A DNA stretch of 64,000 nt from Bacteroides zhangwenhongii (GTDB lineage: Bacteria; Bacteroidota; Bacteroidia; Bacteroidales; Bacteroidaceae), in NCBI RefSeq assembly GCF_009193325.2, contig NZ_CP059857.1, forward strand, positions 12,095 to 76,094. The letters run 5' to 3'. Positions within the stretch are counted from its first letter, which is position 1. Each line of letters opens with the position of its first letter. Of the stretch, positions 17,080 through 25,479 are shown in pieces. A program made the position numbers and the translations under genes. The notes beneath the pieces are model-generated. The model did not search any database. It saw only the letters and a program-made list of their open reading frames with translations, and was not told where the DNA came from.

Positions 17080-17293
17080 CGCCACCCAAGGGCTGACCGC
17101 CCTTCTAGGCTGGTCAACCGACTTCAACGGCAGCGCATACAATCTTGCCGGAAGCATTGCCGCCGCACTTTTGGGCGTTGCGCTCATTTTCGTGGTATGG
17201 GCACTCGCCACGAAAAAGGAAAATGCCAAGAGCTATCTGACAGCCTGGCTGGTATGTGTCATATTCACCCTATTATTCATCACCAACAAATAA
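17072..17293 (+). CDS. Second DUF4134/TraE-like small membrane protein
   Basis: 73 residues with two spans (LAGSIAAALLGVALIFVVWALATKK and YLTAWLVCVIFTLLFITNK). The block ALLGVALIFVVWALAT.KENAKSYL closely resembles VLGIALVFVIYSLATNNPHAKEYL in the TraE-like protein at 13808, so the two are paralogues on either side of traG. It overlaps traG by 8 bases. It lacks the leader segment of the first copy. Confidence 0.65.
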   Translation: MDDATQGLTALLGWSTDFNGSAYNLAGSIAAALLGVALIFVVWALATKKENAKSYLTAWLVCVIFTLLFITNK

Positions 17294-17298
17294 CCGTC

Positions 17299-17895
17299 AT
17301 GAAAAGAATCATTCTCATACTCGGACTTGCCGCCTCGATAGGGCTGATGGGAACCGGCAGTGTTCATGCCCAGTTCGTCGTGCATGATCCCGGCCACACC
17401 CTGCTGAACTCAACGGAATGGATCGCCAATGTCAAGAAATGGGTTACACAAATCAATGAAATGATCGATGCCCAGGAACTGCGGCTCGGCCTGCAAAAGA
17501 TCGACCAGTTGAAGGAACTCAAATCATTGAAAGAGCTTGCCGACCTGCTGGACGACGTAGCCTGCCTGAGCAGCGACTACAGCTTTTACCTGAACGTAGG
17601 ATCGAATTACCACTGCCTGAAATTTCTCAACTTTCAGCGTGTGACCGTCAATCTGAGCCTGAGTACCGACCTGCTGTTCAAGGTGGCCACCGTGACCAGT
17701 TACTTCTCGATGAACTCGGAAGGGCGCATGTCCTTTATCGAGCAGGTGAAGGAATCGGTGGAAAAAGCCGCCGAAGAGATGCGTGAGTTTAACGAATCCG
17801 TGCGTTCCACGGTCATTTACAAATCCATGAAGGGGCATAACCGGAAGACCTATTACCAGGGACGGTTGGCCGCTTTCACACGACACACCAATTAA
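17299..17895 (+). CDS. traI: Conjugal transfer protein TraI-like (DUF4141, VirB5-like)
   Basis: 198 residues from MKRIILILGLAAS; the longer frame from 17197 overlaps the preceding gene. A signal peptide ends near GSVHAQ; the mature part is helical (NSTEWIANVKKWVTQINEMIDAQELRLGLQKIDQLKELKSL). This fits the periplasmic TraI/DUF4141 proteins that sit just before traJ and have a VirB5-like role at the pilus tip. Confidence 0.75.
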   Translation: MKRIILILGLAASIGLMGTGSVHAQFVVHDPGHTLLNSTEWIANVKKWVTQINEMIDAQELRLGLQKIDQLKELKSLKELADLLDDVACLSSDYSFYLNVGSNYHCLKFLNFQRVTVNLSLSTDLLFKVATVTSYFSMNSEGRMSFIEQVKESVEKAAEEMREFNESVRSTVIYKSMKGHNRKTYYQGRLAAFTRHTN

Positions 17896-17901
17896 AGCGT
17901 T

Positions 17902-18957
17902 ATGAATCAAGATAATTTTCTCTGGGGACTTCAGATCACGGACGGTCTGACGATGGAACTCGTTTCGCAAATGACAGTCATCGCCTTCGGTGTTGGTGTC
18001 ATCTGCTTTATCTGCAACCTAGCATACAACTATCTCTATCACGGAGCCAGCCAGCTGTTAAGCCCGAATGAGGACAAATTTCCCGACATGATGGAAATCG
18101 CCCGTTGCCTGGTACTGTTCTTCTGCCTAAGCATATACACCCCCATCGCCCAAACCATCGTAGGCACGATGGAAGTAATCAACGAAGCCACCTCGCTGAC
18201 CTCCGAGCGTGCGCAGGAATTTGCCCAGTTCATGGCACAATCAGCCATCGAACAAGGAGAGATGATTGCCGAATACGACAAACACAGCCTCCAGTCGGAG
18301 GTAGCAGCCGGAGAAGACAGCACCGGCGCCATGCAGCACGAACTGGATAAAAAGATGGAAGAGGACGAAATGACCGGTGTACGCTCCAGCGTGGAGAAGA
18401 TTGTGCAGCTGCTCAACCCCGCCAACCTCGCCACCCTTGTGCTTCATGGCATTTCCGCCCTATTGGTAGGAATCATACAAGTAGTCATCTTGGGTATCGG
18501 CGTGGTCATTGTCAAGCTACTGGTCATTCTCGGCCCGTTTGTCTTTGCCGTAAGCATGTTGCCGGTCTTTCAGAAACAGTTGAGTATCTGGTTCGGTACG
18601 CTCTGCTCCGCCTGTATGGTATTCACCGTCATCAATATTCTGAACCAAATCATATGGCAGACCTTCAAGGCCATCTATACGGAAAGTGCCGACATGGTGG
18701 ACGCAGCTACGCAGCAGATACAATATTTAGGAATGGATCTCGCCCTGATTGGTGCTTATTGCAGCTGTTTCTGGCTATCCTCCAAAATCGTAGGACACAG
18801 CGATGCCGGGAAAATCATTTCGAAAACCGTGTCAATCGTCACCACGGCGGCCACCATCGCCCTGATGGGAGGCGCAGCGGCAGGCGGCAAGCTGACCAAC
18901 GTAGGCGGTGCCGCCTCTATCGGGGCAAGTTTCATAAACGACAACAATAAAAAATAG
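17902..18957 (+). CDS. traJ: Conjugal transfer protein TraJ (VirB6-like)
   Basis: 351 residues with several membrane spans: near residues 25-48, 70-90, 175-215 (GISALLVGIIQVVILGIGVVIVKLLVIL), 230-250 and 270-295, and a glycine/alanine-rich C terminus (LMGGAAAGGKLTN). A hydrophilic helical loop lies at about 100-160. This layout is that of TraJ, the polytopic inner-membrane channel protein of these systems. It lies between traI and traK as expected. Confidence 0.85.
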   Translation: MNQDNFLWGLQITDGLTMELVSQMTVIAFGVGVICFICNLAYNYLYHGASQLLSPNEDKFPDMMEIARCLVLFFCLSIYTPIAQTIVGTMEVINEATSLTSERAQEFAQFMAQSAIEQGEMIAEYDKHSLQSEVAAGEDSTGAMQHELDKKMEEDEMTGVRSSVEKIVQLLNPANLATLVLHGISALLVGIIQVVILGIGVVIVKLLVILGPFVFAVSMLPVFQKQLSIWFGTLCSACMVFTVINILNQIIWQTFKAIYTESADMVDAATQQIQYLGMDLALIGAYCSCFWLSSKIVGHSDAGKIISKTVSIVTTAATIALMGGAAAGGKLTNVGGAASIGASFINDNNKK

Positions 18958-18961
18958 AACT

Positions 18962-19660
18962 ATGAATCTGATGAAATTCAAAGGAGCAGATGATGCGGTC
19001 AAGCTGACTATCCGGCTTTCAGCCGGGTACTGCATCATTCTGACTATCGCTTTTGCCAGCAGTATCATCTTCCTTATCAACAAAATAGAAAAAGCATACG
19101 GCCAGGCTCTCGTCATCGACAGGCAGGGAGAAGTCTATGAGGCAAGCAGCCTGTCTGCCAGCGATATGCGGCAATACGAATACATGAACCATGTAAAGAC
19201 CTTCGTAACCCACTGGTATGCCTTTGACGAGAGCAGCTACGAGAAGAACATTTCGCTTGCGCTCAACCTCATAGGCAACAAGGGGAAGGAGCTGTTGAAC
19301 GAGTACAACGATGTGAATATGCTGAACTCACTCATACAAAAGAATATCCGTTACGGGGTACGCATCAAGGATGTAGAGATTAACACACAAACGATACCCG
19401 TTTCCGGAAAGATAATCTTCACGCAGACCGGGTACCGGGCACGGGGAAGCATCTCACGTAATATCGAAGCGGAGTTCACCATCTATGATATGCTGTCCCG
19501 CAGCGAGGAAAATGCGCACGGAGCCAAGATAGAAGATTGGATTGTCCGCTATTCCGAACCCGTGGAAAGCAACGGCACCAACACATCGCAGGCAGCTTCT
19601 CCGGGCAAGAATGAAAACCAGTCAGAAACCTCTAAACCAACCGACCATGGAACCGAATAA
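18962..19660 (+). CDS. traK: Conjugal transfer protein TraK (VirB8-like)
   Basis: 232 residues: a short cytoplasmic N terminus, one span (AGYCIILTIAFASSIIFLI), then a periplasmic domain with the TraK pattern YEYMNHVKTFVTHWYAFDESSYEKNI. VirB8 proteins organise the inner-membrane complex. The C-terminal tail is Asn/Ser/Thr-rich and probably disordered. It starts 4 bases after traJ and overlaps the next gene by 14 bases. Confidence 0.85.
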   Translation: MNLMKFKGADDAVKLTIRLSAGYCIILTIAFASSIIFLINKIEKAYGQALVIDRQGEVYEASSLSASDMRQYEYMNHVKTFVTHWYAFDESSYEKNISLALNLIGNKGKELLNEYNDVNMLNSLIQKNIRYGVRIKDVEINTQTIPVSGKIIFTQTGYRARGSISRNIEAEFTIYDMLSRSEENAHGAKIEDWIVRYSEPVESNGTNTSQAASPGKNENQSETSKPTDHGTE

Positions 19661-20930
19661 ACTTATCAAAGACAAGAACAAGCTGTTGATGGCCATCCCG
19701 GTAATCCTGGGCATCCTCTTCCTTTATGTATTCTTCATCCGTGAGGACGGGAACGTGCCGTCAGGGAGTGACAGACAGGCCGCCTCGCAAGCCTTTTTGG
19801 AACCACAGTCGGAAATGGCCGACAAGGTGAACGACAAGATGGAAGCCTATAAGCAGGACAAACTGGAAGAGCAGGAGAAGGCACGCATCCTGAAAGAGTC
19901 TCAGGTCAAAGGATCTGATTTTTACTTCGAGCTGCAAAACCAGCAGGAGCGGTATGACCGTGCCACACTGGAGCGCATCCGCCGTATGCAGAACGATCCG
20001 TACAGCGAAGTCATGGCAGAATACGGAGGTGGCCGGAACGGACGCTTCTCTCATCAGCTGGAAAGCCAACTGGACGGACTGGAGGACGAGCAGGCGCTCA
20101 ACGAGATTATCCGGGAAGCCAAGAAGAACTCACGCATCCGCAAGGAACTGGAAGAATCCGACAAATACCGCAAGCGCATGTATGAACGGATTGTCAATTA
20201 TGACCAAGAGGGAAAAACGGAGAAAGCCGCTGCCAACCCTTCCGGCCATCCATCCGCCGACAGCCTGATGCAAAAAGGCCCGATCTACCATGCCGAAAAC
20301 GGCAAGCGGGTACGCCGCCAACCGACCTCCGCACCGGGAAACAGCAACCTCTTCAGGGCTTGCATCCACGGCGACCAGACCGTAGTCACGGGCAGTACGG
20401 TACGGATGCGGTTGCTTCAGGACGTAACCCTATCCGGCATGAAGATACCGGCCAACACGCTGTTTTACGGTATCGCCACTTTGGGAGCCAACCGCCTCGA
20501 TGTGGTAGTCAGCAACCTGAAGGTAGGAGACAACCTCAATCCCGTATCGGTGGTTGTCTTCGACAATGATGCCATGGAAGGTTTGAACCTGCCCAATAAC
20601 CTGAAAGCCAGTGCAGCCAAGCGTATGGAACAAGGTCTTGTACAGAACATCGACATGCCGCTCTCTTCCATCGGCACGATGGCCAGCGAAGTGACCAGCG
20701 TAGTCAACGCCACCACCCAGGTAGCCAAGCAAATCTTGAACATGAGCCTCTCACAAGTGAAGGTACATCTCAAGTCCAACTACGAAATGTATATCCAAGA
20801 AGAGAGTCAGGAATCGAAGTTGCGTAGGCAAGCCGTGCAAGCGGAGTTACAGAAGCTCTATGAGCAAATGGAACAAGAGAAAACGAACAAGAAAAATCAT
20901 CCCCTTCAAACATTGATAGACAAATTATGA
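19647..20930 (+). CDS. traM: Conjugal transfer protein TraM (VirB10-like)
   Basis: 427 residues from MEPNKLIKDKNKLLMAIPV (the frame open from 19542 is inside traK). One N-terminal span (LLMAIPVILGILFLYVFFI), a long charged coiled-coil-like region rich in Glu, Lys and Gln (residues 40-200), then a C-terminal beta domain (FRACIHGDQTVVTGSTVRMRLL) like the VirB10/TrbI core-complex domain. It links inner and outer membranes of the secretion channel. Confidence 0.85.
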   Translation: MEPNKLIKDKNKLLMAIPVILGILFLYVFFIREDGNVPSGSDRQAASQAFLEPQSEMADKVNDKMEAYKQDKLEEQEKARILKESQVKGSDFYFELQNQQERYDRATLERIRRMQNDPYSEVMAEYGGGRNGRFSHQLESQLDGLEDEQALNEIIREAKKNSRIRKELEESDKYRKRMYERIVNYDQEGKTEKAAANPSGHPSADSLMQKGPIYHAENGKRVRRQPTSAPGNSNLFRACIHGDQTVVTGSTVRMRLLQDVTLSGMKIPANTLFYGIATLGANRLDVVVSNLKVGDNLNPVSVVVFDNDAMEGLNLPNNLKASAAKRMEQGLVQNIDMPLSSIGTMASEVTSVVNATTQVAKQILNMSLSQVKVHLKSNYEMYIQEESQESKLRRQAVQAELQKLYEQMEQEKTNKKNHPLQTLIDKL

Positions 20931-21112
20931 TAGACATTCTCAATTACCTGCTTGCGCTGTCAGCGGTCTTTTTCGGCTATCGGATCTACGTATCACGCCG
21001 GAACGGACGAGCCTTTAAAGAAATCCGTCCGCTGACCGTTTCTTTCGGCATTACCCTGCTTCTTCTATGGGGCATTACCGTATTCACCGCCTTTTTTTCA
21101 AGAACCGTTTAA
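20927..21112 (+). CDS. Small membrane protein between traM and traN
   Basis: 61 residues with two spans (LNYLLALSAVFFGYRIYV and SFGITLLLLWGITVFTAFF) around a basic loop (SRRNGRAFKEIR). It overlaps traM by 4 bases. No family recognised; position suggests a minor component of the transfer channel. Confidence 0.6.
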   Translation: MIDILNYLLALSAVFFGYRIYVSRRNGRAFKEIRPLTVSFGITLLLLWGITVFTAFFSRTV

Positions 21113-21124
21113 CATATCGACAAC

Positions 21125-22237
21125 ATGAAGAAATATATTTATCTACTGTTTTACTGCTTTGTGTGCAGTCTGCCGCTCTTCGCTCAGGAAAACGGCACTC
21201 CCCGGAAACAAGCCATCAGCCAAAAAGACATCTTTATCTCTTTCGACTGTGTGAAACACCTGGTATTTCCTGTGCAAGTATCTGATATCGCCATCGGCGA
21301 ACAGGAGCTTGTCATGGCCAGCCGGGTAGAAGAGGCGCCCCATATCGTCAGGCTCTCGGCGCAAGCGGAAGGATTCACCGAAGAGACCAACCTGACCGTA
21401 GTCTGCATCGACGGAAGCGTTTACACCTATCACATCCGCTACCTTCCCGAAGGCGGCACGGATTCGTACCCGAACATTTACGAGGACAACGGGAAATGGC
21501 AGCACCATGACTATCAGGCAGAAGTCAGCGACCTCCATCTGGCCGAGTTCTTCTTTCCGGAGGACATCGCTTACGGAACGCCCGGCAACGAGGTGTCCTT
21601 CACTCTGGCCGCCTACAACAACCAGTTGAAAGTATCAACCGCCAAAGATGCCGTGGCATATTCCAACCTGTTTGTGGTGGATAAGGCCATGAACACTTAC
21701 CACATCACCATCAAACGGGGCAATACCTCCGTATTCACCTACAATTTTGATGACCAGCGCAAATATACCGCCCATGTGGATGTGAACAGCGAGGAAATGG
21801 AAAGATGCATCCAAGAGCTGCGCACCAAGAAGCGCAACATCTACAGCCTGGGGGTCATCGAGAACAAGTTTGAGTTGTCAATGGCCAATCTGTATGTGCA
21901 TGAGGACTTCATGTTTTTCATCTTTGACCTGAAAAACAAATCATACATCGACTACGACATCGAGTTTGTCAAATGTTTCCAGCGTGACCAAAAGAAGAGC
22001 AAGAACGCCATCCAGCAAGAAACGACCATCGAACCTATCTATCAGAAAGATTTTGATACGAAAATCAAGGGCAAGAGCCGGAACCGGCTGATACTTGGTT
22101 TCGACAAATTCACGATACCCGATGATAAGGTATTCGAGATCGAGATTTACGAGCGAAACGGCGGGCGGCACATCAAGCTGGCCGTGTTGAACGAATACAT
22201 CCTTTCCGCAGAACCCTTATACAAGCCACAGCCATGA
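21125..22237 (+). CDS. traN: Conjugal transfer protein TraN (DUF4138, VirB9-like)
   Basis: 370 residues with a signal peptide (YIYLLFYCFVCSLPLFAQ). IFISFDCVKHLVFPVQVSDIAIG and the later FMFFIFDLKNKSYIDYDIEFV are typical of TraN/DUF4138. The mature protein is beta-rich and probably part of the outer-membrane core complex with TraM and TraO. It overlaps the next gene by 4 bases. Confidence 0.85.
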   Translation: MKKYIYLLFYCFVCSLPLFAQENGTPRKQAISQKDIFISFDCVKHLVFPVQVSDIAIGEQELVMASRVEEAPHIVRLSAQAEGFTEETNLTVVCIDGSVYTYHIRYLPEGGTDSYPNIYEDNGKWQHHDYQAEVSDLHLAEFFFPEDIAYGTPGNEVSFTLAAYNNQLKVSTAKDAVAYSNLFVVDKAMNTYHITIKRGNTSVFTYNFDDQRKYTAHVDVNSEEMERCIQELRTKKRNIYSLGVIENKFELSMANLYVHEDFMFFIFDLKNKSYIDYDIEFVKCFQRDQKKSKNAIQQETTIEPIYQKDFDTKIKGKSRNRLILGFDKFTIPDDKVFEIEIYERNGGRHIKLAVLNEYILSAEPLYKPQP

Positions 22238-23706
22238 AACTGAGAGAAGCATTAGACACCTATATGTTCGACAACGTGGGACAGTTCGGCGGCATCGCCG
22301 AATCACTGGGCTATCAGACCGAATACCGGGACGGATATTTCCGGTTCCGCAAAGACGGGGAAGAGCTGAGCATGAGCGTAAGCGAAATCAGGGAAAAAGC
22401 CGGAGCAAAGTACGATGAAAGCCTTCGTGACCAATCAAAAGAACGTGTATCCGCCCTTTTTGACAAGGAACGTGCCAATGATCCTAAATATGTCGCCGAG
22501 CTGGAGAAGGATGGCATCAGCATCAAGCGGTGGGAGAACCTGAAGGGACATGACAAGGACGGCTTTACCGTCATCGACCATCGCCTGAAGGTATGCTACA
22601 CCGGACAGTCGCTCTATGAATACGCCTACAAGCAAGGGAACATCCTCGACGGGAAAGGCACCAAGCTGGAAAAGGGTGTCATGTCTGATTTGATGGAGAT
22701 ACACGGCAAACCGGGGAAGCTCCGTTTCAACGATGACGGAATCTCCGTATTCTACCGCAAAGAGGCGTTGGTTATCCCGGACAAGGTGCTGGGAAAGAAG
22801 TTGGGCAAGAAAGAGAAAGAACAGCTGCTTGCCGGTGACATCGTACCCATCACCGTAAATAAGAAGGACATCCTGCTGCAAGTTGACCGGGATCTGAACT
22901 CCGTCATCCTGCGCACCAACCAGGAAATCAAGATTCCCGACATCATCGGGCAGACCAGCGAATATGGCGGCTACAAGTTAACCAAAGCCGACAAATACCT
23001 GCTCGCCAACGGCCATGCACTGGAGAACAAGCTGCTGCACAGTCCGGAAGGCTACTTCATTGCCGACATCCAACTGACGGATGACAGGAAAGGAGTCATG
23101 ATACAGAACATACAGAGTATCACTCCCGGCAAGGCACAAGAGCTGATCAAGGCCATGACCCCCAAACTGGAAGCCCATGCGGCCAACATAGAAGCTGCAA
23201 AAGAGCAAAAACACGAAGAGGGGCGCAATATGGAAGCCGAGTTTAAGGAAGCGGTGGGCAAACATGACTTTGAAAAAATCGGGAAGCTCAAAGAGGAAGG
23301 ATATAAACCCAGTGAAGAGTTTATCAAAGGAATCGGTAAGGAACACGGTCTGGATGAAAGGCAAACCCATGAAGTCATCCAGCTGTTCGGCACCAAGCCG
23401 GAAGAACAGGGCGAACATGAAAGGCAGGCCACACGTCTGTTGGATGCCGCACAGACCGACAACTTTCATGTCATCCAAGAGATACAGAAAGAAGGGTACC
23501 GGCTCACTCAAGAAGACCTTACCCGGATGCGTGAAACGGGTGTGCAAGCCAACACACTGATAGCCGTACAAAAGATTTTCGGGATGGAAGGCAGCACAAA
23601 GACACTGGGAGATGTCAAACTGGCCAGCACACCCAAACCCGACAACAGCAAGGAAATGGCCCGTCCGATAGCCAGCACCATCAACCGGGCTTTCAATGAC
23701 TTATAA
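22234..23706 (+). CDS. DUF3945-type protein with C-terminal repeat units
   Basis: 490 residues, soluble. The middle part (KVLGKKLGKKEKEQLLAGDIVPI.......ILLQVDRDLNSVI) matches the DUF3945 pattern seen on Bacteroidetes conjugative elements. The C-terminal third carries two copies of a roughly 50-residue helical unit (EFKEAV.KHDFEKIGKLKEEGYKPSEEF and RLLDAAQTDNFHVIQEIQKEGYRLTQED...IFGMEG). A third copy ends the ArdC-like protein downstream and a fourth is the fragment at 1443-1820. Role unknown; probably acts on incoming or outgoing DNA. Confidence 0.7.
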   Translation: MKLREALDTYMFDNVGQFGGIAESLGYQTEYRDGYFRFRKDGEELSMSVSEIREKAGAKYDESLRDQSKERVSALFDKERANDPKYVAELEKDGISIKRWENLKGHDKDGFTVIDHRLKVCYTGQSLYEYAYKQGNILDGKGTKLEKGVMSDLMEIHGKPGKLRFNDDGISVFYRKEALVIPDKVLGKKLGKKEKEQLLAGDIVPITVNKKDILLQVDRDLNSVILRTNQEIKIPDIIGQTSEYGGYKLTKADKYLLANGHALENKLLHSPEGYFIADIQLTDDRKGVMIQNIQSITPGKAQELIKAMTPKLEAHAANIEAAKEQKHEEGRNMEAEFKEAVGKHDFEKIGKLKEEGYKPSEEFIKGIGKEHGLDERQTHEVIQLFGTKPEEQGEHERQATRLLDAAQTDNFHVIQEIQKEGYRLTQEDLTRMRETGVQANTLIAVQKIFGMEGSTKTLGDVKLASTPKPDNSKEMARPIASTINRAFNDL

Positions 23707-23724
23707 CCTAAAAAATCAGGAATT

Positions 23725-23910
23725 ATGGATTACGATGAATTAGTACAGAAAAACATTGCAGGAGAAATCAGTGACTTAGAGTTTCTACTTGCACAGGAAG
23801 AGCTTGCACAAGCCTATCAAGAAGAGATGGCTGCCAAGCAGCAAGAGACAAACAACCAAACGGCCAGAGAATGGCTGCTTGATTACGAGAACAGAAATCT
23901 ATACCAATAA
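23725..23910 (+). CDS. Small acidic protein upstream of ardC
   Basis: 61 residues, rich in Glu and Gln, predicted all-helical (DLEFLLAQEELAQAYQEEMAAKQQE). It starts 18 bases after the previous gene and stops 3 bases before the ArdC-like gene. Its acidic character and position beside an antirestriction gene would fit a DNA mimic or small partner, but this is only inference. Confidence 0.55.
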   Translation: MDYDELVQKNIAGEISDLEFLLAQEELAQAYQEEMAAKQQETNNQTAREWLLDYENRNLYQ

Positions 23911-23913
23911 ATC

Positions 23914-25107
23914 ATGGATACAGCAAGTGATAAAGCATTACAGCGTTTCGCCGAACTGATGATCGAAAAGATAAAGCAGGTGGAAGACAACTGGCAAAAG
24001 CCTTGGTTCGGGATAAAGGGTGGGGGACTTCCGCAAAATATCGAGGGAAGAACCTACAACGGAGTAAATTCCTTCATGTTGTTTCTACTTTCGGAAAAAG
24101 AGCAGTACAGCCTGCCGGTCTATATGACCTTCATGCAAGCCAAAGACAACGGCCTTAACATACTGAAAGGAGAAAAGTCATTCCCAGTCATTTACTGGAA
24201 TTTCTCAGTAAGAGACAAGAACGGAAAGAAAATACCTTTCGACGTATATAAGAACCTGGATAAAAACGAGCAGCAGGAATATAAGGTCACGCCGTTTCTG
24301 AAGACATACAATGTGTTCAACGTACAGCAGACCAATCTTCAGGAAACGAAACCGGAGAAATGGGAAGCATTGAAGGAGCAATTCAAGATACCGGCCATCA
24401 AGGACGAGCAAGGGATGCTCACCGTGCCTCTGATTGATGCGATGGTACGGGAACAGCAATGGATCTGCCCCATTTATTCCAAGGAAGGAAATAGTGCTTA
24501 CCATGCAAGGGGAGAAGATAACCATATCGTCGTACCCCTGAAGGGGCAGTTTAAGGACGGAGAGAATTTCTACTCCACACTACTGCATGAGATAGCGCAC
24601 TCGACTGGAGAACCTGAGCATCTGAACCGGGAAAAAGGCGTGATTTTCGGAGACAAGCAATATGCCAAAGAGGAACTGGTTGCCGAACTCACCTCCGCTA
24701 CCGTCGGGCAAAGCCTGGGAATATCCACCCATATCCGGGAAGAAAATGCCATGTATCTAAAAAACTGGCTGGGAGCCTTGAAAGAAGATCCCAAATTCAT
24801 CTACAACATCCTTGCCGATGTAGGAAAAGCCAGCAATATGATTCAGGAACATACCGCACGGATGGAACAGTACCTCACACCGGAGGAACGGTTCACGCAG
24901 GCCGTCCTGCAAGACAACCGTCCGGTATTGGAGCAGATGAAAAACGAAGGTTTTACCCCTTCATCACGGTTATTGGAAAGTGTTGCGGCAAACCATCCTA
25001 CAGCCGACAACCTTGAAACGCTACACAGCACTTTCGGCATTTCGCTGCCTTCCATGGAAGCGGAGCCAGCCATGAAAAATATGAATGAGCCACAGCTCGG
25101 ATTATAA
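23914..25107 (+). CDS. ArdC-type antirestriction protein with zinc-peptidase motif
   Basis: 397 residues. The N-terminal single-strand-DNA-binding-like domain shows W.KPWFGI..GGLPQNIEGRTYNGVNSFML; the second domain has the zincin motif HEIAHSTG near residue 226, with a downstream E (KEELVAELTSA) as third ligand. ArdC proteins protect incoming single-stranded DNA from restriction. The last 60 residues add one copy of the helical unit also found in the DUF3945-type neighbour. It carries a copy of TACTTTCGGAAAAA at 24086. Confidence 0.85.
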   Translation: MDTASDKALQRFAELMIEKIKQVEDNWQKPWFGIKGGGLPQNIEGRTYNGVNSFMLFLLSEKEQYSLPVYMTFMQAKDNGLNILKGEKSFPVIYWNFSVRDKNGKKIPFDVYKNLDKNEQQEYKVTPFLKTYNVFNVQQTNLQETKPEKWEALKEQFKIPAIKDEQGMLTVPLIDAMVREQQWICPIYSKEGNSAYHARGEDNHIVVPLKGQFKDGENFYSTLLHEIAHSTGEPEHLNREKGVIFGDKQYAKEELVAELTSATVGQSLGISTHIREENAMYLKNWLGALKEDPKFIYNILADVGKASNMIQEHTARMEQYLTPEERFTQAVLQDNRPVLEQMKNEGFTPSSRLLESVAANHPTADNLETLHSTFGISLPSMEAEPAMKNMNEPQLGL

Positions 25108-25126
25108 ACTTTTAAAAACCATCATT

Positions 25127-25468
25127 ATGTTTACAGGACAAATTATCGGTTATGTCGGTGCGGATGCCCGGCAGAACAAGAACGGAAAAGGATTCAACTT
25201 CCATGTATCCACCAAGTACAAGAACGTGAACAACGAGGAACAGACCCTATGGGTATGCTGTTTCGTGAATTACGAGAGTAAAGTCTTTGAGTATCTGAAA
25301 AAAGGGACACAGGTATATGTCTGCGGCGATGTGTATGCCGATGTATTCCAGAAGGATGACGGTAGCCACATCCCATCCGTCAGCCTGACCGTCTCACGCA
25401 TTGAGTTACTGGGAAAGGCAGAGAAAAAAGAGAGCGGTGACGGAACGGCATCCGGACAACCCCAATAA
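25127..25468 (+). CDS. Single-stranded DNA-binding protein (SSB) of the tra operon
   Basis: 113 residues from MFTGQIIGYVGADA. The OB-fold pattern (GYVGADARQNKNGKGFNFHVST..........WVCCFVNYESKVFEYLKKGTQVYVCGDVYADVF) is typical of short plasmid SSBs. The C-terminal acidic tip of chromosomal SSB is absent (ends GTASGQPQ). With ArdC and the coupling protein it forms the DNA-handling part of the operon. Two other SSBs lie at 32270 and 35517. Confidence 0.8.
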   Translation: MFTGQIIGYVGADARQNKNGKGFNFHVSTKYKNVNNEEQTLWVCCFVNYESKVFEYLKKGTQVYVCGDVYADVFQKDDGSHIPSVSLTVSRIELLGKAEKKESGDGTASGQPQ

Positions 25469-25479
25469 CAGCAACGGCC

